Source: Symbiobacterium thermophilum
GTDB taxonomy: Bacteria > Bacillota > Sulfobacillia > DYFQ01
Direction of reading: 5' to 3'
DNA length: 63,176 nt
Assembly: GCA_020725105.1 (NCBI GenBank)
Contig: DYFQ01000014.1
Location: forward strand, 1-63,176
The notes beneath the pieces were generated by a model, which was not told where the DNA came from, did not search any database, and saw nothing but the letters and a program-made list of their open reading frames with translations. A program made the position numbers and the translations under genes. Position 1 is the first letter of the stretch; each line of letters opens with the position of its first letter. This document shows, piece by piece, positions 53,669 through 63,104 of this stretch.

Positions 53669-55144
53669 ATGCGCGCCAGAGGTACACCCCTGCAACCGGA
53701 CCTGGTCATCACCGGCGGCCAGGTGGTCGCCGAAGGCCCGGCCTTCCCCGCCGACGTGGCGGTGACCGGCGGGCGGATCGCCGCCCTGCTGGAGCCGGGC
53801 GCCGTGTTCGGGGCCGGGCCGGCGAGGGCGGGGGAGGCCGGCCGGCCGGCCGGCGCGGGCCGCCGGCCGGAGGTCGTCGACGCCACCGGCTGCCTGGTGC
53901 TTCCCGGCGCCGTCGATGTCCATGTCCACTTCAACGACCCCGGGGCCACGGCGGGGGAGGACTTTCACACCGGCTCGCTGGCGGCGGCGGCCGGCGGCGT
54001 CACGACGGTGCTGGAGATGCCCCTCACCGACCCGCTGACGGCCACCCCCGAGGCCTTTTTGCAGAAGCGGGACCTGGCAGCGAGAAAGAGCGTGGTGGAC
54101 TTCGCCCTCTGGGCCGCGGCGGTCCCCGACAACCTCCACCTGCTTCCCGATCTCTGGGCGGCGGGGGCCGCCGGGTTCAAGGCCTTCATGGCCGCCTCGC
54201 CGGAGATCCCGCGCCTGGACGACGGCCAGCTCCTGGCCGCCGCCCGGGCGGTGGGCGGGCTCGCGCCCGGTCCCGGGGGCGCCCGCGCCGTGCTGGGCGT
54301 CCACTGCGAGAACGACGCCCTCATCGAGGCCGAGACCCGGCGCCTGGCGGCCGCCGGCCGGAGAGACCCCCTGGCCCACGCCGAGGCGAGGCCGCCCCTG
54401 GCCGAGGGGACGGCGGTCTTCACCGCGCTGGCCATCGCCGAGGCGACAGGCTGCTGGGTCCACGTGGTTCACTGCTCGTTGTCGGAAGCGATACGGGCGG
54501 TGGCCGCCGCCCGCCGGCGGGGCGCGCCGGTGACCGTGGAGACCTGCCCTCAGTACCTGACCCTCACCGACCGGGACCTGGCCGAGCGGGGACCGTGGGC
54601 CAGGTGCAACCCGCCGCTCCGGCCGGCGGCCGAGGTGGAGGCCATGTGGCGGGCGCTGCTCGACGGGCTGGTGGACCTGGTGGCCTCGGACCACGCGCCC
54701 TACACCTTCGCGGAAAAGGAAGCCGGCGCCGCCTCCGTCTGGGACGCGCCGGCGGGGGTGACCGGCGTCCAGACCATGCTGCCCCTGCTGCTCAGCGAGG
54801 GGCCGGCCCGGGGGCTGGAGCCCGCCGCCTGCGCCCGGCTTTTGGCCACGGCGCCGGCCCGCCGGTTCGGGCTGTACCCGCGAAAAGGGGCGATCAGGCC
54901 CGGCGCCGACGCCGACCTGGTCCTCTGGGACCCGTCGGCCGAGTGGGTTATCCAGCCCGAGCTCCTGTGGTACAAGCAACCCTGGACGCCCCACGCCGGC
55001 CGCGCCGTGCGGGGCCGCGTGGTGCGGACCATCGTCCGCGGCCGCACGGTGTACCTGTGGGAGCCGGACGGGCCCCCTGCCGGCCGGATCCTGGCCGAGC
55101 CCGGCTGGGGCCGCTTCCTGCCCGGCCCGGGGGCGGCGCCGTGA
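53669..55144 (+). CDS. Cyclic amidohydrolase, allantoinase/dihydropyrimidinase type
   Basis: A 491-residue metal-dependent amidohydrolase. It has the first metal motif DVHVHFNDPG, the carbamylated lysine in AAGFKAFMA, the third-site histidines in GVHCEN and HVVHCS, ETCPQYLTL, and the catalytic aspartate in ASDHAPY. ETCPQYL and FNDPG point to the allantoinase group, though hydantoinase or dihydroorotase activity is possible. A 20-residue Ala/Gly/Arg-rich insert precedes DATGCLVLPG. No clear ribosome site precedes the ATG. The stop overlaps the DUF917 GTG, so they are translated together. Confidence 0.88.
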   Translation: MRARGTPLQPDLVITGGQVVAEGPAFPADVAVTGGRIAALLEPGAVFGAGPARAGEAGRPAGAGRRPEVVDATGCLVLPGAVDVHVHFNDPGATAGEDFHTGSLAAAAGGVTTVLEMPLTDPLTATPEAFLQKRDLAARKSVVDFALWAAAVPDNLHLLPDLWAAGAAGFKAFMAASPEIPRLDDGQLLAAARAVGGLAPGPGGARAVLGVHCENDALIEAETRRLAAAGRRDPLAHAEARPPLAEGTAVFTALAIAEATGCWVHVVHCSLSEAIRAVAAARRRGAPVTVETCPQYLTLTDRDLAERGPWARCNPPLRPAAEVEAMWRALLDGLVDLVASDHAPYTFAEKEAGAASVWDAPAGVTGVQTMLPLLLSEGPARGLEPAACARLLATAPARRFGLYPRKGAIRPGADADLVLWDPSAEWVIQPELLWYKQPWTPHAGRAVRGRVVRTIVRGRTVYLWEPDGPPAGRILAEPGWGRFLPGPGAAP

Positions 55145-56394
55145 GCGGCGCCGCGCGACGGCCGGCCGGAGGGCTGGCCGACCTGGTGGAGGTGGCACCC
55201 GGGCTGCACGCCGCCGCCAGCCGTTCCCCCTTGCCGGAGTGGGCCGCCGGGGGCTGGACCGTCACCCCCGCCGACGCCGAGGCCATCGCCATCGGCGCCG
55301 GGATCCTGGGCACCGGCGGCGGCGGCAATCCCTACCTCGGGAAGCTCCAGCTCGTTCGGTACCTGGAGGCGGGCCTCGAGCCCGTGGTGGCCGACGTCTC
55401 CGCCGTCCCCGACGACGCCTGGGGCTGCGCCATCGGCGGCATGGGCGCGCCCACGGTGGGCCTGGAGAAGCTGCCCCGCGGCACCGAACTGGCCGACGCC
55501 GTGGTGGCGCTGGGAGCCCACGCCGGCCGGAAAATGGACTTCGTGGTCATCGGGGAGATCGGCGGCTCCAACGCCATGGGCCCCCTTTCGGTGGGGGCGC
55601 AGCTGGGCCTGCCGGTGCTGGACTGCGACGCCATGGGCCGCGCCTTCCCCGAACTCCAGATGGACACCTTCATGATCGGGGGCGTCAGCCCGAGCCCCTT
55701 CAGCCTGGCCGACGCCCACCGAAACGTGGTGGTCTTCCACCGGGTGGAAAGCCCCCTCTGGGCCGAGCGGCTGGCCCGGGTGCTCACCGTCCAGATGGGC
55801 GGCTCGGCGGCCCTGGCCATGCCGCTTGTCTCGGGGGCCGACGTCCGGCGCCACGCCATTCCCGGCACCCTGTCGCTGGCCCGACGGCTGGGGCAGGCGG
55901 TGCTCGACGCCCGCCGGGCGCACCGCGACCCGGCCGGCGCCGTCCTCGACGTGGTCGCCGGGCGGCGGCTGGCCGACGCCAAGGTGGTGGACGTGGAGCG
56001 GCGAACGGTGGGCGGCTTCGCCCGGGGCCGGATGGTTCTGGAGCGCCTGGGCTCGGGCGGCGGGCACGCGGCGCGGCTGGAGATCGCCTTCCAGAATGAG
56101 TACCTCGTCGCCTGGGAAGACGGGGAACCTCTGGTGACGGTGCCGGACCTCATCTGCCTGGTCGACCTGGACCGCGGCGATCCCGTCTCCACCGAGGTGC
56201 TCCGCTACGGGCTCCGCGTGGCGGTGCTGGCCCTGCCGGCGCCCCTGGAACTGAAGACGCCGGCCGCCCTGGCGGTGGTGGGACCGGAGGCCTTCGGGTA
56301 CCAGGTTCCCTTCCGGCCGCTGCCGGGTGAACTTCTCGGCAGCCGCGCCGCGGAACCGGCCGGCAAGTTGTCAGGCAAACTCCCCGACAGCTGA
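55141..56394 (+). CDS. DUF917 family protein (S-methyl-thiohydantoin desulfurase-like family)
   Basis: A 417-residue protein of the DUF917 family, recognisable by ILGTGGGGNPYLG, GGMGAPTVGLEKLP, VIGEIGGSNAM, LPVLDCDAMGRAFPELQM and the C-terminal VTVPDLICLVDLDRGDP. The family has been linked to thiohydantoin desulfuration and usually accompanies HyuA-type proteins. The fixed order here, allantoinase-like, DUF917, HyuA, suggests successive steps on a five-membered cyclic (thio)ureide. The precise substrate is unknown. The GTG start overlaps the upstream stop. Confidence 0.88.
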   Translation: MSGAARRPAGGLADLVEVAPGLHAAASRSPLPEWAAGGWTVTPADAEAIAIGAGILGTGGGGNPYLGKLQLVRYLEAGLEPVVADVSAVPDDAWGCAIGGMGAPTVGLEKLPRGTELADAVVALGAHAGRKMDFVVIGEIGGSNAMGPLSVGAQLGLPVLDCDAMGRAFPELQMDTFMIGGVSPSPFSLADAHRNVVVFHRVESPLWAERLARVLTVQMGGSAALAMPLVSGADVRRHAIPGTLSLARRLGQAVLDARRAHRDPAGAVLDVVAGRRLADAKVVDVERRTVGGFARGRMVLERLGSGGGHAARLEIAFQNEYLVAWEDGEPLVTVPDLICLVDLDRGDPVSTEVLRYGLRVAVLALPAPLELKTPAALAVVGPEAFGYQVPFRPLPGELLGSRAAEPAGKLSGKLPDS

Positions 56395-56412
56395 GGACGA
56401 GGACGGGCGGTA

Positions 56413-58131
56413 ATGGCGGAACGGCAGGCCCTTGTCAGGCTCGGCATCGACGTGGGCGGCACCAACACCGACGCCGTGCTGATGAACGGCAACCGGGTGG
56501 TGGCCAAGGTGAAGACCCCCACCACGCCCGACGTCACCTCCGGCATCACCACCGCGCTCCGCGGCGCCCTCCACGCGGCCGCAGTGCCGGCGAGCGCCCT
56601 CGGCGGGGTCATGATCGGCACCACCCACTTCACCAACGCCGTGGTGGAGCGACGGCACCTGCAGCCCACCGCCTGCGTGCGGCTGGGCCTGCCGGCCACC
56701 GGCGTCCTGCCGCCCATGATCGACTGGCCGCCCGACCTCAGGGAAACCATCGGCAACCACTACTACCTGGTCCACGGGGGTCACGAGTTCGACGGCCGCC
56801 GCATCGCCGAGCTTGACCCCGGCGAGGTCCGCCGGGCCGGCCGGGATATGAGGAAGAAGGGGATTCGCAGCGTCGCCGTGTCGGCCGTCTTCTCCCCGGT
56901 CACGGCCGAGGCCGAACTCCGGGCGGCCGAGACCCTGCGGGAGGAGCTTCCCGATGCCGAGGTGACCCTGTCGCACCAGATCGGGCGGCTGGGGCTCCTG
57001 GAGCGGGAAAACGCCGCCATCCTCAACGCCTGCCTCCAAGACCTGGCCCGACGGACCATCGGCGCCTTCCGGCAGGCCCTCGCCGGCCTGGGCATCACCG
57101 CGCCGCTTTACCTCACCCAGAACGACGGCACCCTCATGAGCGCCGAATTCGCCGAGCGGTACCCGGTGCTCACCTTCGCGTCGGGCCCCACCAACTCCAT
57201 GCGGGGCGCCGCGTTCCTGTCGGGCCTGCGGGACGCCGTGGTGGTGGACGTCGGCGGCACCACCACCGATGTGGGGGCGCTGGCCCGGGGCTTTCCCCGG
57301 GAGGCGTCGTGGGCGGTGGCGGTGGGCGGGGTGCGGACCAACTTCCGGATGCCCGACGTCTTCTCCGTCGGCCTGGGCGGCGGGAGCCACGTACTGGACG
57401 AGCCCCTGCGGGTCGGCCCGCGGAGCGTGGGGTACGAGCTTACCACCCGGGCCCTGGTCTTCGGGGGCGACGTGCTGACGGCCACCGACGTCGCCGTGGC
57501 CGCCGGGGTGGCCGACGTCGGGGACCCCCGGCGGGTGAGCCACCTCTCCCGCGACCTGGTCGCCCGGGCCCTCGACCGCATCCAGGCGATGGTCGAGGAA
57601 GCCGTCGACCGGATGAAGCTGTCTCCCGACCCCGTCCCGGTGGTGCTGGTGGGCGGGGGGAGTCTCCTGGTGGCCCGCCCCATCCGGGGCGCCTCGGAAG
57701 TGGTCAGGCCCGACCACTTCGAGGCGGCCAACGCCGTGGGCGCCGCCATCGCGCAGATCTCGGGCGAGGTGGACCGGATCTTCAGCCTGGACCAGGTTTC
57801 CCGGGACGAAGCCCTGACCGCCGCCAGGCGCGAGGCTGTCGAGCAGGCCGTCCAGGCCGGCGCCCGGCCTGACACGGTGGAGATCGTGGAGCTGGAGGAA
57901 GTGCCCCTGGCCTACCTGCCTTCCAACGCCACCCGGGTCAGGGTGAAGGCCGTCGGGGACCTGGCCGGCGCGGGCAAGCCCTCAGGAGGGCCGTACCTGC
58001 ACCAGCGTTTTCCCGCTGGTCCGGCGAGAGGAATTCGGTGCGGCGGCACGAATCCGTACAGCACTTTCGGCCCGGGGAGGATGTTTCGAGCGTCCGGCCC
58101 CATGCACCCGCCCCCGAGGTCTGAAGGATGA
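56413..58131 (+). CDS. HyuA-like hydantoinase/oxoprolinase protein, short form
   Basis: A 572-residue ASKHA-fold protein: RLGIDVGGTNTDAVLM, GTTHFTNAVVER, VVVDVGGTTTDVGALARG and VGLGGGSHV. It is about 130 residues shorter than the other HyuA at 47740, lacking its C-terminal domain, and has no adjacent HyuB. This short form typically neighbours DUF917, as here (18 bases apart). It probably provides ATP-dependent activation of a ring carbonyl. The last 60 residues, after VKAVGDLAG, are poorly conserved, so the natural end could be uncertain. Confidence 0.9.
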   Translation: MAERQALVRLGIDVGGTNTDAVLMNGNRVVAKVKTPTTPDVTSGITTALRGALHAAAVPASALGGVMIGTTHFTNAVVERRHLQPTACVRLGLPATGVLPPMIDWPPDLRETIGNHYYLVHGGHEFDGRRIAELDPGEVRRAGRDMRKKGIRSVAVSAVFSPVTAEAELRAAETLREELPDAEVTLSHQIGRLGLLERENAAILNACLQDLARRTIGAFRQALAGLGITAPLYLTQNDGTLMSAEFAERYPVLTFASGPTNSMRGAAFLSGLRDAVVVDVGGTTTDVGALARGFPREASWAVAVGGVRTNFRMPDVFSVGLGGGSHVLDEPLRVGPRSVGYELTTRALVFGGDVLTATDVAVAAGVADVGDPRRVSHLSRDLVARALDRIQAMVEEAVDRMKLSPDPVPVVLVGGGSLLVARPIRGASEVVRPDHFEAANAVGAAIAQISGEVDRIFSLDQVSRDEALTAARREAVEQAVQAGARPDTVEIVELEEVPLAYLPSNATRVRVKAVGDLAGAGKPSGGPYLHQRFPAGPARGIRCGGTNPYSTFGPGRMFRASGPMHPPPRSEG

Positions 58132-58223
58132 ACCAGCCGCCACGCGGGGCCGGGCCGGGGCTTTGTGGCCGGCCCAACGCCGGGACAGCGACCGCACGAG
58201 ACAGGGGACGGGAGAGAGGAAAT

Positions 58224-59828
58224 ATGTCAGGCAAGACGAGGCTCGCAAGAGCGATTGCCGCGGCGGTGGCCGTGCTGATGGTGGCCGCGGCGGGGTGCGC
58301 CAGGCCGCCGGCCGGGGCCGGGCAGCAGCCCGAGGAGAAGCTGCCCGAACTGATCGTGGCCATCCCCAGCGAGATCGAAGGCACCGACATCCAGCAGGTA
58401 AGCTGGGCCTACTACGTGATCCACGGGCTCATCGGCACGCCGCCCCTGAGCCTGGGCCTCAAGAACAATGAGGTCCTGCCCTGGGGGGCCAAGCAGGTGG
58501 AGGTATCCGAGGACGGAAAGGAAATCCGGCTCACCTACGACCCCGGGCGGACCTTCCACAACGGCGTGCCGGTGACGGCCGAGGCCATCAAGCGCTCCAT
58601 CGACCGCTACATCGAGGTCAGCCCGTACTCCTTCGACTACGACCCGGTCGAGGAGATCGTGGTCGAGGGCGACACCCTCGTCCTGAAGCTGGTGGAGGCG
58701 GCGCCCGGCCTCATGGTGGTGCTGGGCAGCGTCTACGCGGCGCCGGTGGAGGCAGGGGCGGCCCAGGAGCTGGGCAAGGAGGCCTTCCACCGCAAGGCCG
58801 TCGGCGACGGCCCCTTCATCGTGGAGGAGTGGGTCGACGGCTCCCACATCACGATGGTGCGGAACGACAAGTACCAGGACTACCTGCCTTTTGTGAAGAA
58901 CAACGGGCCCTTCAAGCTCAGCAAGGTGACGGTGCGGTTCATCCCGGAGGGCTTCACCCGGGTGAGCGAGTTGCGGGCCGGCCGGGTGCACATGATCACC
59001 GACGTGCCCGACGAGCTGCTCCAGACGCTGCGGGACGACCCCAAGATCGTTGTTCACGGCTACCTGGTGCCCAACGTGCGGCACCTGCAGATGCACACCG
59101 AGCGGTTCCCCTTTGACGACAAGCGGGTCCGGCTGGCGGTGGCCTATGCCATCGACCGGGACGAGATCGCCAGGGCGCTCAACGACACCATCCAGCCCGT
59201 CTACGGCGTGGTGGGCGAGGCCATGATCTCCCACGACCCGGCCGCCGAGGCCGAACTCAAGCAGCGCTTCGCCCACAACCCGCAGCGGGCCGGCGAGCTG
59301 CTGGCCGAGGCCGGCTGGACCAAGGGCCCCGACGGCATTCTGCAGAAGGACGGCCGGAAGCTCAGCTTCACCCTGGTTCTCAGCAGCGACTCCGGCGCCG
59401 ACAAGAAGGCCGGCCCCGTGATCCAGGCGCAGCTGGCCAAGCTGGGAATGGACGTGCAGCTGCGGGAGTACGAGGGCCGCTACGTCCGCCAGCTGACCGA
59501 GACCAAGGAATACGAGGCGGTCCTCCGCAACTGGTCGTGGCTGGACCCCGGCGGCGTCTGGCCGGCCAGCCTGCGCTCGGACGGCCGGTTCACCCAGTGG
59601 TCCCATCCTGACCTTGACGCCCTCATCGACGCGGCCATCACCGTGCCCGACGAGGACGAGCGGGCGCGGCGGTGGGGCGCCGTGTCCCGGCGGGTCTGGG
59701 AAGACGTGCCGATCGTACCGCTGTGGAGCGACCGGGCCTTCATCGCCACCCGGGACACGGTGACCGGGCTCGTGATGAGCGTGGACGGCATCACCTTCCT
59801 GCACGACGTCACCGTCAAGCAGGACTAG
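58224..59828 (+). CDS. Peptide-type ABC substrate-binding lipoprotein (SBP family 5)
   Basis: A 534-residue lipoprotein with lipobox AAAGC (Cys25), starting at ATG 58224 behind GGAGAGAGGA. Family 5 motifs include TYDPGRTFHNGVPVTAEAIK, GDGPFIVEEWVDGS, RLAVAYAIDRDEIA and LLAEAGWTKGPDG. It is the second SBP of the cyclic-amide cluster and is followed after 24 bases by a serine hydrolase, then DppB and DppC. Unlike the other SBP genes here, no strong hairpin follows. Confidence 0.93.
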   Translation: MSGKTRLARAIAAAVAVLMVAAAGCARPPAGAGQQPEEKLPELIVAIPSEIEGTDIQQVSWAYYVIHGLIGTPPLSLGLKNNEVLPWGAKQVEVSEDGKEIRLTYDPGRTFHNGVPVTAEAIKRSIDRYIEVSPYSFDYDPVEEIVVEGDTLVLKLVEAAPGLMVVLGSVYAAPVEAGAAQELGKEAFHRKAVGDGPFIVEEWVDGSHITMVRNDKYQDYLPFVKNNGPFKLSKVTVRFIPEGFTRVSELRAGRVHMITDVPDELLQTLRDDPKIVVHGYLVPNVRHLQMHTERFPFDDKRVRLAVAYAIDRDEIARALNDTIQPVYGVVGEAMISHDPAAEAELKQRFAHNPQRAGELLAEAGWTKGPDGILQKDGRKLSFTLVLSSDSGADKKAGPVIQAQLAKLGMDVQLREYEGRYVRQLTETKEYEAVLRNWSWLDPGGVWPASLRSDGRFTQWSHPDLDALIDAAITVPDEDERARRWGAVSRRVWEDVPIVPLWSDRAFIATRDTVTGLVMSVDGITFLHDVTVKQD

Positions 59829-59852
59829 GCGGCCCGGCGGCGTGAGCGCGGC

Positions 59853-61322
59853 GTGAGGCGGCGGATGCGCCAGGACGCGCTGGACAGAGAGGTCGATGCG
59901 GCTGTACGGAAGTACGTCGGGAACGAGGCGCCGGGCGTGGCCTTGCTCCTGGCCAAGGACGGCCGGGTGGCGCTGAAGAACGGTTACGGACTTGCCGACC
60001 TCAAGAAGCGGGTGCCCGTCACGCCGGGCACCCGCTTTCTCATCGCCTCGGTGAGCAAGGCCTTCACCGGCGCCGCCGTGATGCTCCTGCGGGAACGGGG
60101 CCGGCTGGACTACGACGACCCGGTGGGCCGGTTCTACCCCGACTTCCCGGCCTGGAAGGACCGGGTCACCGTCAGGCACCTCCTCACCCACACGGGCGGG
60201 GTCCCGGAGTACCTCGACGACGCCTTCTGGCAGGAGCCAGGGAGCGGGAAGGCGGACCAGGCGGCGGTCCTCGAGCGGATCAAGACCTACGAGGAACTGG
60301 ACTTCCCGCCGGGCACCCACTTCCGCTACTCCAACTCGGGTTACGTCATGCTGGGCGGTATCGTGGAGCGGGTCTCCGGCCAGAGTTTCCCCCGCTTTCT
60401 GCGGCGGAACGTCCTCGGGCCGCTCGGGATGTCGAGGAGCCTGGCCGGCGCCGGGGCCCGGCGCACGGCCGGGCAGGCGGTGGGCTACCGGCCCCGTGGC
60501 GGCAGCCCGGGGAACGCGACCGGCTTCGAGCGCGCCCCCTACAACCGGGCCGTAGTGGGCTGGGCCGACGGCAACGTCGTCTCCACCGTGGAGGACCTGT
60601 TCCTGTGGGACCAGGCGCTGTACACCGAGCGCCTGTTGCCCCGGGCGGCCCTGACCGAGGCGTTCACCCCGGTCCGGCCGGAGGATCCGAGCATTTCCCG
60701 CTACGGCTTCGGGTGGTTCATGAGCCGGCTCCGGGGCGTGGCGGAGGTCTGGCACTCGGGCGGCACCCTCGGCTACTCGGCCCACCTGGCCCGCTTCCCG
60801 GAGCAGCGGGCCAGCATCATCCTGCTCTCGAACCTCCAGGGCCGGGACCTGGCCGAACTCGCCGGCGCCCTGGCCGGGGCGCTGCTGGGGGAAAGCCTGA
60901 CGGTTCCAGAGCCGCTTTCGCCGGACGCCGTACCCGCCGCGTGGCTTGTCGAGAAGGCGGGGAAGTACGTGGACCCGCTGCCACGCGGGAGGGCCAAGGA
61001 GCCGGCGGCCGCGGATGAGCAGCCGGCCGGGCTGGTGCTGGAAGCCCAGGTGCCCGCGGGACGGCTGGTGGTGGGGGAGAGGTCTCACCCCTTGCGCCCC
61101 GGGGCTGCCCTCCTGCCCCTGGGGCGGGACCGGTTCCGGCTGGAGACCCGGGGCGAAGTGGTGGTGGACTTCCTGCGGGAGGGCGTTGACGGGCCGCCGG
61201 GAACCACGGCCATCACCGGGCTCAGGATCGACGCCAACGGCAGCGTTTCCAACCTGGTTCGGCGCGGCCGAGATGGAACGGCTCAGGACGGACAGCCCGG
61301 CCGCACCGGCGGGGACGGGTGA
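59853..61322 (+). CDS. Beta-lactamase-family serine hydrolase
   Basis: A 489-residue protein with SVSK (S-x-x-K) in IASVSKAFTG, YSN in FRYSNSGYVM, HSG in VWHSGGTLGY, and a C-terminal beta domain of about 120 residues. It resembles D-aminopeptidases, amidases and esterases of class C fold, like the protein at 29179. No signal peptide is seen, so it would act on imported substrate. It is inserted between the SBP and the permease genes of one operon, tying its role to that importer. Start GTG 59853 or ATG 59865. Confidence 0.85.
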   Translation: MRRRMRQDALDREVDAAVRKYVGNEAPGVALLLAKDGRVALKNGYGLADLKKRVPVTPGTRFLIASVSKAFTGAAVMLLRERGRLDYDDPVGRFYPDFPAWKDRVTVRHLLTHTGGVPEYLDDAFWQEPGSGKADQAAVLERIKTYEELDFPPGTHFRYSNSGYVMLGGIVERVSGQSFPRFLRRNVLGPLGMSRSLAGAGARRTAGQAVGYRPRGGSPGNATGFERAPYNRAVVGWADGNVVSTVEDLFLWDQALYTERLLPRAALTEAFTPVRPEDPSISRYGFGWFMSRLRGVAEVWHSGGTLGYSAHLARFPEQRASIILLSNLQGRDLAELAGALAGALLGESLTVPEPLSPDAVPAAWLVEKAGKYVDPLPRGRAKEPAAADEQPAGLVLEAQVPAGRLVVGERSHPLRPGAALLPLGRDRFRLETRGEVVVDFLREGVDGPPGTTAITGLRIDANGSVSNLVRRGRDGTAQDGQPGRTGGDG

Positions 61323-61328
61323 CGGGCC

Positions 61329-62264
61329 GTGTTCCACTACGCCGTGCGGCGGCTGGCCCTCGGGTTGCTGGCGGTGTTCTGCGTGACGGTGCTTCTCTTC
61401 GCCATCATGCAGGCCATGCCCGGCGACCCCGTCCGGATGGTGGCCGACCCCCGGATGCCGGCCCACCGCATCGAGGAACTGAAGGTCCGATGGGGGCTGG
61501 ACCGGCCCGTCTACGTCCAGTACTTCGTCTGGCTCTCCAACATCGCCACCGGGGACATGGGTACCTCCATCGCCACCCGCCGGCCGGTGACCGAGCTCAT
61601 CGCCGGCCGGCTGCCCTACACCCTCGCCCTGGCCGGCACCGCGCTGCTGGTGCAGTACGTGGTGGGGGTGGCGGTGGGGCTCGTCGTGGCCGTGCGCCGG
61701 GGTTCCTGGGCCGACCGGTTGCTGGTGGTGGGCACCATCGTGCTGCGGTCCATTCCCGCCTACTGGCTGGCCATCATCCTGATCATCGTCTTTGCTCTCA
61801 AGTGGCGGATGTTTCCCATCTCGGGCTACGACGGGCCGCGGTCGCTGGTGCTGCCGGTGCTCAGCCTGGCCCTGCCCACCATCGCCGACACCATGCGCCT
61901 CACCCGGACCGAGGTGCTGGAGGTCATGCGGCAGCAGTTCGTGGTCGCCGCCCGTTCCAAGGGGCTCCCCGAGACCTGGCTCCTGGTGCGCCACGTGCTG
62001 AGAAACGCCCTGATCCCCGTGACGGTGCTGTTCTTCCTGTCTTTGCCGTGGCTCATCGGCGGGGCGGTGGTGGTGGAGAGCGTGTTCTCGTGGCCGGGAA
62101 TGGGGCGCCTCTTGTGGCGGTCCATCATCAGCCAGGACCTGCCGGTGGTGCAGGGTGTGGTGTTCATCATTGCCGTCCTCACCGTGGTCTCCAACACGGT
62201 GGGCGACATCATGTGCGCCTGGCTCGACCCTCGGATCCGGGAAGAGTACCGGGGCCTCAGGTAG
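61329..62264 (+). CDS. Oligopeptide-type ABC permease (DppB family)
   Basis: A 311-residue permease: LALGLLAVFCVTVLLFAI helix, MPGDPVRMVADPRMP, and the EAA loop RQQFVVAARSKGLPETWLLVR. Its end is MCAWLDPRIREEYRGLR. The GTG start lies six bases after the serine hydrolase stop. It forms the channel with the following DppC. Confidence 0.93.
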   Translation: MFHYAVRRLALGLLAVFCVTVLLFAIMQAMPGDPVRMVADPRMPAHRIEELKVRWGLDRPVYVQYFVWLSNIATGDMGTSIATRRPVTELIAGRLPYTLALAGTALLVQYVVGVAVGLVVAVRRGSWADRLLVVGTIVLRSIPAYWLAIILIIVFALKWRMFPISGYDGPRSLVLPVLSLALPTIADTMRLTRTEVLEVMRQQFVVAARSKGLPETWLLVRHVLRNALIPVTVLFFLSLPWLIGGAVVVESVFSWPGMGRLLWRSIISQDLPVVQGVVFIIAVLTVVSNTVGDIMCAWLDPRIREEYRGLR

Positions 62265-62276
62265 GAGGCGGGGCCG

Positions 62277-63104
62277 GTGAGCCCGTGGCGGCGCGCCCTG
62301 AAAAATCGCATGCTGGTGGTGGGCCTGGCCATGTTCACCACGGTGCTGCTGGTGGCCGCCTTTGCCGACAGCATCGCCATCCGGTCCTACAAGGAAATTG
62401 ACCTCCCCAAGGCCCTTACCCCGCCCGGCCCCGAGCACCCCTTCGGCACCGACCGCTACGGCCGGGACGTGTTCAGCCGGGTGGTGTACGGGGCGGGGAT
62501 CGCGCTCCGGGTGGGCCTGGTGGTGGTGACCATCCAGGGGGCCATCGGGATCGTGCTGGGGCTGATGGCGGGCTACTTCGGAGGGGTGCTGGACCGGGGC
62601 ATTTCCTTTCTCACCGACGTGACCTGGGCCATGCCGCCGCTGGTGCTGGCCATGGCCATCGTCATGGCCCTGGGGCCGAGCCTGGACCACGTGATCATTG
62701 CCATCGCCGTGGTGAGCTGGGCCGAACTGGCCCGGGTGGTCCGGGCCAAGACCCAGGCGGTGAAGTCCCTGCCCTACGTGGAGGCGGCCCGGGCGCTGGG
62801 ACGTACCGACGCCGGTATCATCGCCCGCCACATCCTGCCCAACGTGCTGTCCCCCGTCATCGTGCTGATGACCCTGGCGCTGCCCTCGGCCATCCTGTCC
62901 ACCACGGCCCTGAGCTTTCTCGGTCTGGGCTCCCAGCCTCCGGCCCCCGACTGGGGGGTCATGCTGAACGAAGGCATTCTCCACGTGGAACTGGCGCCGT
63001 GGATCTCCATCTTCCCCGGCCTGGCCATCGTCTGGACGGTGCTGGGGTTCAACCTGATGGGCGTGGGACTGCGGGACCTCTTGGACCCGCAGCTCAGGGC
63101 GTAG
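62277..63104 (+). CDS. Oligopeptide-type ABC permease (DppC family)
   Basis: A 275-residue permease with FGTDRYGRDVFSRVVYGAG, EAARALGRTDAGIIARHILP and NLMGVGLRDLLDPQLRA. GGAGGCGGGG precedes the GTG start, 12 bases after the dppB stop. The 72 bases that follow hold no gene start that I can recognise, so whether ATPase genes follow outside the window is open. Confidence 0.93.
   Translation: MSPWRRALKNRMLVVGLAMFTTVLLVAAFADSIAIRSYKEIDLPKALTPPGPEHPFGTDRYGRDVFSRVVYGAGIALRVGLVVVTIQGAIGIVLGLMAGYFGGVLDRGISFLTDVTWAMPPLVLAMAIVMALGPSLDHVIIAIAVVSWAELARVVRAKTQAVKSLPYVEAARALGRTDAGIIARHILPNVLSPVIVLMTLALPSAILSTTALSFLGLGSQPPAPDWGVMLNEGILHVELAPWISIFPGLAIVWTVLGFNLMGVGLRDLLDPQLRA

Noticed and set aside
50488-56394. 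A 1968-codon open frame on the plus strand
   Set aside because: It is antisense to dppC, dppB and SBP and only its last part (from 55141) is the DUF917 gene. Long spurious frames are expected at this GC content.
58227-62984. A 1585-codon open frame on the minus strand
   Set aside because: It is antisense to four well-supported genes, has proline/histidine/glutamine-rich composition typical of shadow frames, and shows no motif.
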